Both the position numbers and the translations under genes were made by a program. From the NCBI GenBank assembly GCA_030068145.1, contig JAPJBO010000944.1, positions 22,773-86,772 of the forward strand: a DNA stretch of 64,000 bases. Direction: 5' to 3'. Under the pieces are notes generated by a model. That model did not search any database. It was not told the origin of the DNA and saw only the letters and a program-made list of their open reading frames with translations. This document shows positions 41,127 to 49,583 of the stretch, piece by piece (position 1 is the first letter of the stretch; each line of letters opens with the position of its first letter). Source of the DNA: Diplonema papillatum (taxonomy: Eukaryota; Euglenozoa; Diplonemea; Diplonemida; Diplonemidae).

Positions 41127-44100
41127 CATCGTAATCGAGTGTAATCGAGTGTAATCGTTTGGATTAGAATGCAAAGAATCTGTGGCGATAATCTGCATCG
41201 CCGACGGCGCGGTTATCTCTTCGCACGTGATGTGTCATGCTTTCGCCTCTTTAGCTCGTCTTGATCGTCGCGCTCAGGCGCGCGTTTGGTGCTTCGCTTC
41301 TTCTTCGATTGCTCGTCGAGGTTCATCGGTTGCGCGTCGATTTCTGCTTTTTCCCAGCGCCTGGGCGATGGTCGTGGCGCATCGACGCGTCCTTTGCGTC
41401 TTTTCGGTACCGGCTCCGCCGCGGAGTCTGGTTGCCGCTTCTTCGCTGGCGTTGGCGCCGTCTTCCCGACCTTCGCTGCTGATGTCGGCGTTGATGTTGC
41501 GGGTTCTCGCTCGTCTTCCTCTGCTTCCGGCAGAACGAGCACCACGTTCTCACGTTTCGCCTGTCTCGGCGCTGGCGCGGGACCCTCCGGCTCCGCCTTC
41601 CTCTTCTTCGCCGTTGTTTCTTCACCTCTCGCCACGGCCGCCCGGTGGTGCCCTTTCCTGCAGCAGTGCCCGGGTCTCCTACTCCTCAGGTCGGCGTGTT
41701 TCTTACAGCCGTCGCACGTCGGCATGCCATGATCGAGGCATCGGTGGTGATGGTTGCGACAGCACTCCGCTGTCGTCTTACACGTGGCGCACTGCGTCAT
41801 CCGGTGCTCGGCACACATTTTTACGGCTAGGCCATCACCCTCCCTGTGATGGGCCTGGCAGCACCACGCCACCGACTTGCCCCGGCGCTTACACACGTCG
41901 CACTTCACCTTTTGGTGCCCGGGGCACACCCGCTCACCCCACTTTTCGTGTCGGGGAATCCCTTCCGGCACGAGCCACGGATCCCCTCCGACGACAGCCG
42001 ACTTCTTCCCTTTCCTCTTCTCCGTAGCGTCATCGAAGGCCGCCCATCTCGCCGCACGCTCCGCCCTTTCTCTTCCGTACGTCGGGAAAAGGTCCATCCC
42101 CCACGCCTCGCCGGTGAACGCATGCCGGCTCGCCTTCAGCTGCGTCTCCAAGATTCCCATCGTCTCCTCGCCGCCGCGGAAAATTGGCCTCATCTCGTAG
42201 CCCGTGAGGCATGGGGGGGCCCCTACCGTTCTCAATGAACCTATCTTCTCCAGCTTTCTACCCGGCAGAAGCGGCCCCACCCCTTTCCGCTCAAGCGCTT
42301 CCCCGATCGTTTTCAGCATCCGCGCCAACATTCTCGCACGGATACACAGCGGCGTCCCACCTGTCGTCGCCACTAAACTGCCCGGTAGATCGAGCCCGGT
42401 GTACACTTCGAAGTCTACTGCGAGCTCTGCCGTCGAGACGTCACCCGCTACCGACCAGCACATCCCATCCAGCCAATACTGCAGCGCCCGGAACCACCTC
42501 TCTCCTGCTACCGCCGTGAAGGTCCCCGGTCCAGCGATCGCTTCGAAATTCAGCCGGCGCGGGGGGCAGTCGTCAGGGTGCAGTTGTCTCCAGGGGTGGC
42601 CGACTGCCCGGTCTCTTCCTTCTCTCTCCAGCCGTCGTCTCTCTTGCATGACTTCCGCCATGAATGTGTGCAGCACTTCGATGTTGATTCGACTTCCCTT
42701 CGGCAGAATCCCGTGTTCTTGCAGGCACGGAGGCCAAGTCGAGCGATCTGCGTCAACAATTTCGGCATACTGCTGTTGCATTCGGATTCGTTCATACGCC
42801 CGGCACTGCCACCAAATGTGGCCCAGAGTTTCTTCCGTCGCCTCGTCACAGCGTCTGCACAGCCCGTCACCTCCCCACAGCTTGGCAGCATGTGATTCCG
42901 TCATCACCGACCCTGCTACGACCTCGGCAACGTCCCGCGCGGCCGTCAGCGTTGTCGACGCCTTCAGCCCGTAGGCATTCGTCGCGGTGTAGTCGACACC
43001 CGCCCGTACCCCTCCGAAGTTTGTGCGCCTCTTCTCGAGCTCCCCTAGTCGCCAGCCGTGAATCGCCTTTCTCAGGGTGTGCCCTCGCTCCCCCTTACTC
43101 TGTCGCACCAGCCTCAGCACATTCCCTGCCTCGTCCTCGGCGTCGTCGAGATCTTCTGTCCATCGTATACCGAGCTTCTTTGCATGCTCGGCCGCAATAC
43201 CGATCGGTCCCCATGCGCGGATTCTGCTGCCATACGCCCTTCGAACTGTTGCGACGCGGGCCCTCCATACCGGCCTCTTTCGGCACACTTCTGCGATCAT
43301 GCCGAGCGACCGATATGGCAGCACTGTGTAGGGGTCGAGCATGTGGGCCTTGTTTAGAATGCCCAACACGGCCTCCTGTGCCCGATGCAGCCTCACCGGG
43401 TCCCAGACGCCTCTGAGCAATGCTGCGGTGAACTTCCCCAGCCCCCGCACCGTCGGAAGCGCGAACTCCGAGCCGTATGTCGCCGCCGGTAGAACCGCCA
43501 TCGCCGCTAGCCCCGACCTCTGCGCCCTCGAGATCGGTAAGGCACCCAACCGTTCGGCCTCCTCTGCACGCTGGTCGTAGCGCAGGTCCGTTGTTCTGCG
43601 TGTCCGCTTCGTGCCGACCAGACATCCTACGATTGTAAGCTCTTCCTTCGTCACGATGTCGGCGCCACCTATCTTCAACTTCGCTTCGTACCCCTTCGGC
43701 GTCCCGAAAGCGAACGTCTTCGGTATCCCGATCGACATGCCGGTGTTCGCACAAAACCTGTCGACTTCCACCAAGGCGTCCTGCAAGCATGCTTCTCTGA
43801 GACGCGTCAGGAGGGTGAGGTCGTCCGCGAAGGACTCGCTCGTCACCCCCCCCACGTCGTCCACTCTGCGCACCACGATGGACAGCAGCGCGTTGATGAG
43901 GATCACGCTCAGGGGGCAGCCCTGCAGTATCCCGTTGGTGGTGTAAAAGATGTCTCCCAGCCCCATGTGCAACTTGTACCGCCTTCGTAGTCGCGCGTAA
44001 ACATCGCGCAGCGGCCCGAGAATTCTCTCATGGAGGCCAAGATCCCCCACCAGCTTCAGCACGACGTCTCGTGGCACTTTGTCGAAGCACTTGGCAAAGT

Positions 44101-44935
44101 CTAGGGCCACGCCGTACAGCTCCTTTCCCGTCAAGAGAGCCTCTTCAATCTGCGAGGCGATTTCAAACACCACGTCCACGGTTCCGTGTTTGGGCCTGAA
44201 CCCGTGCTGGCTATCTGCTATCCAGCCTTCTTGCCACTGGACGACGTCCCTGAGCCTCGTGCTCGCCCACAAGCGATAGACCGCGCTTGTGACGGTGATG
44301 GGCCGCAATGCCAGCGGGTCGAGGGTTTCGTCTTTCGGGATCAGCGTGACCGCGGCTTCCAACAACGCGTTCGGCCACGTTCCGGTCGCTTCTATCGCGT
44401 TGAACACCTCCGCCAGGGCGTTCAGCAACGGCAGTGGCAGCTTCTTTAACTCTGCTGTGCTCCATCCGTCCACGCCCGGGACTCCGGCACGCTGCTTCTT
44501 TCCAAGAACGCTCCTCAGATCATCGCCCGTCAAATCTCGGCACACCATCGGTCGACATCGGATGTATTCCGCATACTCCGCCTTGAAGGCTTCATAGCAC
44601 GGTTCCGGTCTACTCGCGTACATCCGGTTGATGGGCGCCCATTCTTTCTGCAACGTCGCGTCGATCTCCCGTAGATTTGCCGTGTAGCGGCCATCCACTT
44701 TCAGCGCCACCAGACCGTCCGCCTTCTTCCTTCTGCACCACGGAAGCAGTTGCGCCCTGTTTGCACAGTGGAAGTTCTGCATCTTGCTCTCCAGCTGAGC
44801 TATTCTCCCCTTTCGCGCCTGTGCTGTCAGTGACCGGCTCCTCGCTTCCAGCTTCTGCCTCAAGGTCTGGGCGACGCTCAAGTCCGGCGGGCGTCGCGGC
44901 GGGTAGTGTAATCGACGCGTAATCGAGTGTAATCG
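41127..44935 (-). mobile_element. LINE copy 1, nearly complete, in a (TAATCGAGTG)n context
   Basis: Non-LTR retrotransposon with a 3' UTR and a (cgattacact)n tail (41127-41160). At the 5' side the same taatcgagtgtaatcg words recur (about 44908-44938). No ORF1 or apurinic endonuclease lies upstream of the RT frame, so it is 5' truncated or of a class without one. It is oriented like the host gene in whose intron it lies. Confidence 0.88.
41213..44881 (-). CDS. LINE reverse transcriptase polyprotein (1222 aa)
   Basis: An open frame of 1222 codons without an early ATG (first Met near residue 34). RT spans about residues 130-450: AGVPGVDGWSTAELKKLPLP, LRPITVTSAVYRLWAS, SQHGFRPKHGTVD, LYGVALDFAKCFDKVP (first Asp), NGILQGCPLSVILINALLS and SFADDLTLL (catalytic DD, about 352). 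A CCHC-like LCRRCDEATEETLGHIWWQC follows at about 680. Next is a domain with RWFRALQYWLDGMCW and LAVDFEVYTGLDLP, then, at about 980-1080, three Cys/His modules (CDVCKRRGKSVAWCCQAHH, CATCKTTAECCRNHHHRC and CDGCK...CCRKGHHR). A Lys/Arg/Pro-rich tail ends it. It would copy element RNA at a nicked target. No endonuclease domain is recognised. Confidence 0.92.
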   Translation of the reverse strand: MSVAQTLRQKLEARSRSLTAQARKGRIAQLESKMQNFHCANRAQLLPWCRRKKADGLVALKVDGRYTANLREIDATLQKEWAPINRMYASRPEPCYEAFKAEYAEYIRCRPMVCRDLTGDDLRSVLGKKQRAGVPGVDGWSTAELKKLPLPLLNALAEVFNAIEATGTWPNALLEAAVTLIPKDETLDPLALRPITVTSAVYRLWASTRLRDVVQWQEGWIADSQHGFRPKHGTVDVVFEIASQIEEALLTGKELYGVALDFAKCFDKVPRDVVLKLVGDLGLHERILGPLRDVYARLRRRYKLHMGLGDIFYTTNGILQGCPLSVILINALLSIVVRRVDDVGGVTSESFADDLTLLTRLREACLQDALVEVDRFCANTGMSIGIPKTFAFGTPKGYEAKLKIGGADIVTKEELTIVGCLVGTKRTRRTTDLRYDQRAEEAERLGALPISRAQRSGLAAMAVLPAATYGSEFALPTVRGLGKFTAALLRGVWDPVRLHRAQEAVLGILNKAHMLDPYTVLPYRSLGMIAEVCRKRPVWRARVATVRRAYGSRIRAWGPIGIAAEHAKKLGIRWTEDLDDAEDEAGNVLRLVRQSKGERGHTLRKAIHGWRLGELEKRRTNFGGVRAGVDYTATNAYGLKASTTLTAARDVAEVVAGSVMTESHAAKLWGGDGLCRRCDEATEETLGHIWWQCRAYERIRMQQQYAEIVDADRSTWPPCLQEHGILPKGSRINIEVLHTFMAEVMQERRRLEREGRDRAVGHPWRQLHPDDCPPRRLNFEAIAGPGTFTAVAGERWFRALQYWLDGMCWSVAGDVSTAELAVDFEVYTGLDLPGSLVATTGGTPLCIRARMLARMLKTIGEALERKGVGPLLPGRKLEKIGSLRTVGAPPCLTGYEMRPIFRGGEETMGILETQLKASRHAFTGEAWGMDLFPTYGRERAERAARWAAFDDATEKRKGKKSAVVGGDPWLVPEGIPRHEKWGERVCPGHQKVKCDVCKRRGKSVAWCCQAHHREGDGLAVKMCAEHRMTQCATCKTTAECCRNHHHRCLDHGMPTCDGCKKHADLRSRRPGHCCRKGHHRAAVARGEETTAKKRKAEPEGPAPAPRQAKRENVVLVLPEAEEDEREPATSTPTSAAKVGKTAPTPAKKRQPDSAAEPVPKRRKGRVDAPRPSPRRWEKAEIDAQPMNLDEQSKKKRSTKRAPERDDQDELKRRKHDTSRAKR

Positions 44936-45008
44936 AGCTCAAGTCGCTTTCAGGGAGGGTAGGTGAATTGGCTCACATTTCCTACAAAGCAGGTGCTTAT
45001 ACAAAAAA

Positions 45009-45245
45009 ATTCCGTCGACACGAACTTTTTCCCACGTTTATGCGACATTGGAGCCCTATTTCCCTGGGTCACGGAAGAAATACTTGAGGGACTGCCTTGT
45101 GCTTTTGTTGAACGCTTACGCCCGTCACTAAACCCAGATTTATCTGTGTTTCGTGTGGACTACAGCACATTTACCTCCTTTGATCTATCGCAACTGGCAG
45201 TCTCCTCAAGCATTTCCTACAAAGCAGGTGCTTATACAAAAAAAA
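45009..45245 (+). repeat. 207-bp direct repeat (right) plus alpha tail
   Basis: Near-identical to 37674-37880. Preceded (44978-45007) and followed (45215-45245) by catttcctacaaagcaggtg, then cttatacaaaaaaa, i.e. the alpha 3' end occurs twice in tandem. Confidence 0.9.
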
Positions 45246-45382
45246 TTTGTGGGTGCACCGTACTGCACGGGGGGTTGCTGCGCAGCACGAAGGTAAGGTA
45301 CCCAAGAACAAATTGTCAGAACACTGACCTGTGTGATGCGAGTCACTTCGTAGACAGTGCAAGTGAGAAAGGCCAGAAAGAG

Positions 45383-46560
45383 CTCAGAACACAAAGATGT
45401 GTCAGCCAGTTTTTCTTCAGTGCGCGAACGCGTGGGAATGAAATACCAAATGTTGGGTATCATCATGAAGAAAATCCCCAGTCTAGCAACCTTCTGGGCA
45501 TGCTGTTGTATGCAGATCATGACACAGCTGCACGGAAGGTCCCAAAACTCCAGCAGAATCGACCCGAGGATAAGTGCAGAAGTGCGTAGGGTTGCAGTCA
45601 GAACACAGAGATGTGTCAGCCAGTCTATCTTCATTGCGCGAACGCGTGGGAATGAAATACCAAATGTTGTGTATCATCATGAAGAAACAAGTGCAGAAGT
45701 GCGTAGGGTTGCAGTCAGAACACAGAGATGTGTCAGCCTGTCTGTCTTCATTGCGCGAACGCGTGGGAATGAAATACCAAATGTTGTGTATCATCACGAA
45801 GAACGACGGCAACAGTCCGTTTGGCAGACTGCGCGCAGATGGGACCTCCTCAGTATCCAGGGCGACGGCAAGCAACGGAGCTCAGACCACAGCAAGCGTG
45901 CAAAAAAGCAGGGTCCTTGGTCAAAGCTGGAAGAGTCAGAACACAGAGATGTGTCAGCCAGTTTATCTTCATTGCGCAAGCGCGTGGGAATGAAATACCA
46001 AATGTTTTGTATCATCACAAAGAACGGCCCGTTTGGCAGACTGTGTGCTGATTGGGACGCTCCTCAGTGCAAGCGTGCGAAGAGCAAGGTCCTTGGTCAA
46101 AGCTGGGAGAGTCAGAACACAGAGATGTGTCAGCCAGTCTATCTTCATTGCGCGAACGCGTTGGAATGAAATACCAAGTGTTGTGTATCATCACGACGAA
46201 CGAAGCCAACAGTCCGGCGTCTAGGAAGATTGTGTGCAGATTAGGAGACTTGAGCACTTCACGGCTTCAAGAACAAGTGACCCTAGCACGGGAGCAACCT
46301 CGCAGGGTCTTAAAGCCAGAAGAGTCAGAACACAGAGATGTGTCAGCCAGTCTATCTTCATTGCGCGAACGCGTTGGAATGAAATACCAAGTGTTGTGTA
46401 TCATCATGAAGCGCGAACAGTCTTCTGGCCACTGCTGCAGTATACGCTTGAGCCGCGTCGTCGATGTGTCACGACCACCAGAGACCGCCCGAAAAATGAA
46501 GAAGCTCAGAAGACAGAGCTGTGGCAGCCAGTTTATCCAATCGCGTGGGGATGAAAACAC
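45383..46560 (+). repeat. Interspersed ~195-bp repeat array, cluster A (7 cores)
   Basis: Core of about 85-90 bp: gtcagaacacagagatgtgt, cagccagtctatcttcattg, cgcgaacgcgtgggaatgaa, ataccaaatgttgtgtatca, tca. Cores start at about 45383, 45597, 45714, 45935, 46111, 46324 and 46504 (last one decayed). The intervening 30-130 bp are much less conserved but share words such as ggtccttggtcaaagctgg. The array lies in the nitronate monooxygenase intron near exon 1. A sister array is at 59808-61065. Function unknown. Confidence 0.92.
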
Positions 46561-46912
46561 TTACCATCCGACACACCCACCAAACGCCCCACTCCTTCTT
46601 GCAACGCGTTGATGACGCTGCAAAAACGTGTCAGAGGAGCATCAGGAGAGTCCACCCTCAGAAAGTTCGTGAGTGTTTTGACTTCGCGGATCCTGGCTGC
46701 TGCCTTTCCACTGAAACACTTGGAGGGGACGCCCGAGTGGTTTATTTCGACGGGGGCTCAGCGGGGGAGACAATACAGCTGCAAATGGGTATTCTGCTGA
46801 CGCTTACGGCTGTTGTTCTTCGGGTGTACAGAAGGAACAAAACCTCTCAGGGGAGGAAGATCTTAGAAAGTAGGGGGAGAAGAGCGCAAAAAAAAGGGAT
46901 GCTCCGCTCTAC
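46561..46912. other. First part of the nitronate monooxygenase intron
   Basis: Unique sequence between the donor at 46912 and the ~195-bp array; nothing else seen. Confidence 0.5.
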
Positions 46913-47450
46913 CTGTTTCTTTCAGGTGCACAGCTTCTGCCACCGACGTCGCAGTCCCGAAAACCTTTGTCGTTGGCGACGCTTCCTTGATCGCCCTGAC
47001 CTCTTCCTTTGAGAAGGCGCCCAAGGCCGCAGCTATCACGGGCGCACGGTGCGCAAGGGCTACGTCGATGAGGTCCAGGTGCGCTGCCATGACTGTCTGC
47101 GCATTTGCCGGCGGTTCCTTGCCGACAGCTTCGTAGAAAGGACGAAGCGACGCGGTGGACCGCGCCACGCTCTCCTCAGACGGCGGTTCCTTAGGCAGAT
47201 CAAGGCGGAATACGTTCACTGCGTAGGCGGATGGCACGTTCTGTTCCTCAATCAGGCGCAAGTCGTGGTCCAAGTCGGCAACTTTGCGGTAAGCCGCGCC
47301 GTGAGCCCCCAATATGCCTGCCCTTTGAGCAGCGGCCACCATGGTAGGGTTGGAGATGCCAGCCATCGGTGCCAACATGATAGGATGCCGCACACCGACT
47401 AGGCGGCAGAAGTCTAGACAGCGTTGCGGCCATTTGATGGCTGCCGGCAT
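46913..47450 (-). CDS. Nitronate monooxygenase, exon 1
   Basis: ATG at 47448-47450 opens MPAAIKWPQRCLDFCRLVGV, then RHPIMLAPMAGISNPTMVAA, the conserved N-terminal FMN-barrel strand, then GILGAHGAAYRKVADLDHDL and YAVNVFRLDLP. The exon ends ACA-G|GTAGAG (donor 46912-46911) in phase 1, matching the acceptor at 37270. This leaves an intron of 9643 bp. The upstream YR retrotransposon starts 84 bp from this ATG in divergent orientation, so the promoter must be very short or lie within or beyond that element. A GTG 33 bases upstream is in frame but unlikely. Confidence 0.9.
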
Positions 47451-47706
47451 TTTGTCCCCGTTTTTGTACCCCTTCCCACCCACGTGTATCTGTGGGTCGC
47501 CTACCCTTGAGTGAGATGAATAATGGCCAAGAAGAGTTTGAATAGAGCATCTATTTGGTATCGGAAAGTAGGTGCGAGATCAGGCAAACCTTGTGCGCTA
47601 GCTTCGTTTAACCGTGAATCTAATAATCAGGGCTTACCCCACATTCTCGCTTTCATTTATTTCCATTCTCTTTTATTCCATACACAACTCACACCCCCTC
47701 TTCCCA

Positions 47707-48480
47707 ATGCCTGATTGCGAACACTGTGGAGGAACCTTCGATGCGAAAGGTCTTACCGGGCATCAAAAAGCATGCAAGAAAAGGCAACGAGATGAGGAAG
47801 AGGAGGAAAGAGAGGAGAAAGAAGAAGAAGAAGAACACACCGAGGGGGTAGAGCCCGGCCTGGCGGCCGTGTTAAAGGAGCTCCGGCGGCTCAACTCGAG
47901 AGTCGCCGGGCTCGAGGCAGGCCAGGCGAGGAGGCCGGCGAGGGCGACCGTCGTGTCGCCCCCATCGGAGGGGAGCGACGACGACGGGGCCGAAGGCCTC
48001 GACGAGCTCGACGAGCTCGTGCTCCAGCCAAAGAAGTGGCTGGACTTCGGTCAGACGGGCCCGGTGGCCCGTGAACTTCTCGTGGCTCGACTGAAGGTCG
48101 AGCACGAAGAGCTGCTGAGAGGCAGCATGGGACACGAGGCGAAGAGCCTCCTTGCCCTGTTGGGCAAGTTGCTGAAGGGCGACCTCGAGGCCGCCGTATT
48201 CGAAGTGGGCACCCGCCTCCGTGAGCTGGACGGGAGAGCGCGGCGAGGACCCCGATGGGGGAGCGAGTTCGCCCGCACCATGCGGGGCCGCAAGCAGGAC
48301 CCCGACTGGGAGAAAGCGGAGAAGGCGGCCAACAGCCACGCCCGAGGGTGGGGCGGAGGCTGGAACGCCCACGAACCGCGCGGCCAACGGAGCGCCCCCA
48401 GTCGGGGCTCTTCCGGGGCTTCGGCCCGCTCCCGCTCCCCGTCGGGAAAGGGGGGCAAGGGCGGCCGGGGCCGCAAATGA
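47707..48480 (+). CDS. Gag-like protein of YR element I
   Basis: 257 residues starting MPDCEHCGGTFDAKGLTGHQ with a C-x2-C...H...C zinc-finger-like head, then an acidic Glu-rich run (residues about 27-47), a coiled-coil-like LAAVLKELRRLNSRVAGLEA, a helical core (LLVARLKVEHEELLRGSMGH) and a Gly/Arg/Ser-rich tail (SGKGGKGGRGRK) suited to RNA binding. No similarity to retroviral capsid is evident; the role is inferred from position. Confidence 0.75.
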   Translation: MPDCEHCGGTFDAKGLTGHQKACKKRQRDEEEEEREEKEEEEEHTEGVEPGLAAVLKELRRLNSRVAGLEAGQARRPARATVVSPPSEGSDDDGAEGLDELDELVLQPKKWLDFGQTGPVARELLVARLKVEHEELLRGSMGHEAKSLLALLGKLLKGDLEAAVFEVGTRLRELDGRARRGPRWGSEFARTMRGRKQDPDWEKAEKAANSHARGWGGGWNAHEPRGQRSAPSRGSSGASARSRSPSGKGGKGGRGRK

Positions 48481-48534
48481 AGTTGGGCGTGGAACAGTCG
48501 GCTGGGATTTGGTCCCCCCAGGCCGAAGACCTTG

Positions 48535-49533
48535 ATGGACCCGGCGAGAGCGAGGCGGCTCCTCGACACTCGTCTGTGGGAGAGCGGCACCGCGGGCGAT
48601 CAGGCGAAGGCCTTGGTCAAGACCGCACGACAGACGGGGGTGAACTCCGACGACCCCCTCCAGATGGCGCAGTACATCGCGCAGCTCGGGCGCGGTCGCC
48701 ATCACTCCACCGCCACCCGGACGGTGCTAACGAGCTTCCAGCTGTTTCTGGACTCGGTGCCGTCACCGCCGAAGAGCCTGGCAGACCAGATCGCTGCCTG
48801 GGGGGCTTGGCTCATCACCGTGCGTCAGGTTTCCGGCTCGACGGTCGGCAGGTACGTCGGTCTGCTGCAAGCCCACCTCGAGTCGAAAGGGGTGCCCGTG
48901 CAGCAACGTCGCCTTCCGTGGTTGCAACGGCTGTTGACGGGCGCCCGAAGAATGGCCGTGGCGCTGCCGGTGAAGCGAGGGGTGGCGGCGTCGAAGGAGG
49001 CCGTCATGCGTGCGGTGGCCGCAGAGGCGGAGAAGGACCTCCCGACGGCCGCCGCCCAGGCTTTGATGTGGACGCTGGCGTCTCGCTCGGAAACCGTTCT
49101 GAGCCTGCGGAAGAGGGACCTCACGGTGTCCCGCCGCGGCCCGTCCCCCACCATCCTCGTCGACATTTGGAGGGAGAAGTCGCGCCAGGCAGACAAGGGG
49201 CGGTACGGACTCGTCGCCGCTCCTCTGTCCCGCATCGTCCTGCGGCACCTCGACGGGATCTCGGGTCCGAACTCCCTGCTGTTCCCGGACCTCGAGTACC
49301 ACCAAGTGCTCTCGGCGGCGAAGCGGACGTTGGGGAAGTCCTACTCGACGAAGAGCTTCCGGAGGGGCGCGGCCACCGCGTTGCGGGAGACGATGAGCGA
49401 GGACGACGCGATGGCAGTCACGGGCCACCGGAAGAAGAGTGTCTTCCGGTACTACGTCGAGGGCCCGGCCGTCGACACCCTGAAGACCCTGGAGTCGGCA
49501 CAGCGGGTGCTCCAGGGCGCCTCCCGGGACTAG
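48535..49533 (+). CDS. Tyrosine recombinase of YR element I
   Basis: 332 residues from ATG (MDPARARRLLDTRLWE). An N-terminal SAM-like helical part (TRTVLTSFQLFLDSV) precedes the catalytic domain. Active-site residues are recognisable: Arg in TLASRSETVLSL (about 185), K-x-x-R in STKSFRRGAATAL (Lys 274, Arg 277), His in AVTGHRKKS (about 299) and the Tyr nucleophile in SVFRYYVEG (307 or 308). It would integrate a circular DNA intermediate without creating a target duplication. It overlaps, in another frame, the open upstream part of the RT frame. Confidence 0.9.
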   Translation: MDPARARRLLDTRLWESGTAGDQAKALVKTARQTGVNSDDPLQMAQYIAQLGRGRHHSTATRTVLTSFQLFLDSVPSPPKSLADQIAAWGAWLITVRQVSGSTVGRYVGLLQAHLESKGVPVQQRRLPWLQRLLTGARRMAVALPVKRGVAASKEAVMRAVAAEAEKDLPTAAAQALMWTLASRSETVLSLRKRDLTVSRRGPSPTILVDIWREKSRQADKGRYGLVAAPLSRIVLRHLDGISGPNSLLFPDLEYHQVLSAAKRTLGKSYSTKSFRRGAATALRETMSEDDAMAVTGHRKKSVFRYYVEGPAVDTLKTLESAQRVLQGASRD

Positions 49534-49583
49534 CCAACCCGCCTCTCTTTGACAGCCGTTTCCCGACGCGACAGAAACACCCC

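Noticed and set aside
44610..44942. A separate 110-codon ORF1 upstream of the LINE RT
   Set aside because: It overlaps the RT frame in another phase, has no domain, and reads from the taatcg repeat; more likely a shadow or truncated 5' region.
37674..45217. Interpreting the 207-bp direct repeats as LTRs
   Set aside because: The interior holds LINE copies with no gag-pol, the repeats lack TG...CA ends, and part of the unit is the dispersed alpha module.
45574..46257. Conserved short peptide-like reading in the array (IWYFIPTRSRNEDRLADTSL on the minus strand)
   Set aside because: Appears in every unit simply because the DNA core is conserved; indels between cores break any longer frame, and both strands give equally conserved peptides.
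45383..46560. CRISPR-like look of the conserved-core/variable-spacer arrays
   Set aside because: Cores are ~85-90 bp, diverge from copy to copy, spacers are related to each other and vary in length, there are no cas genes, and the host is a eukaryote. It is an interspersed satellite-type array.
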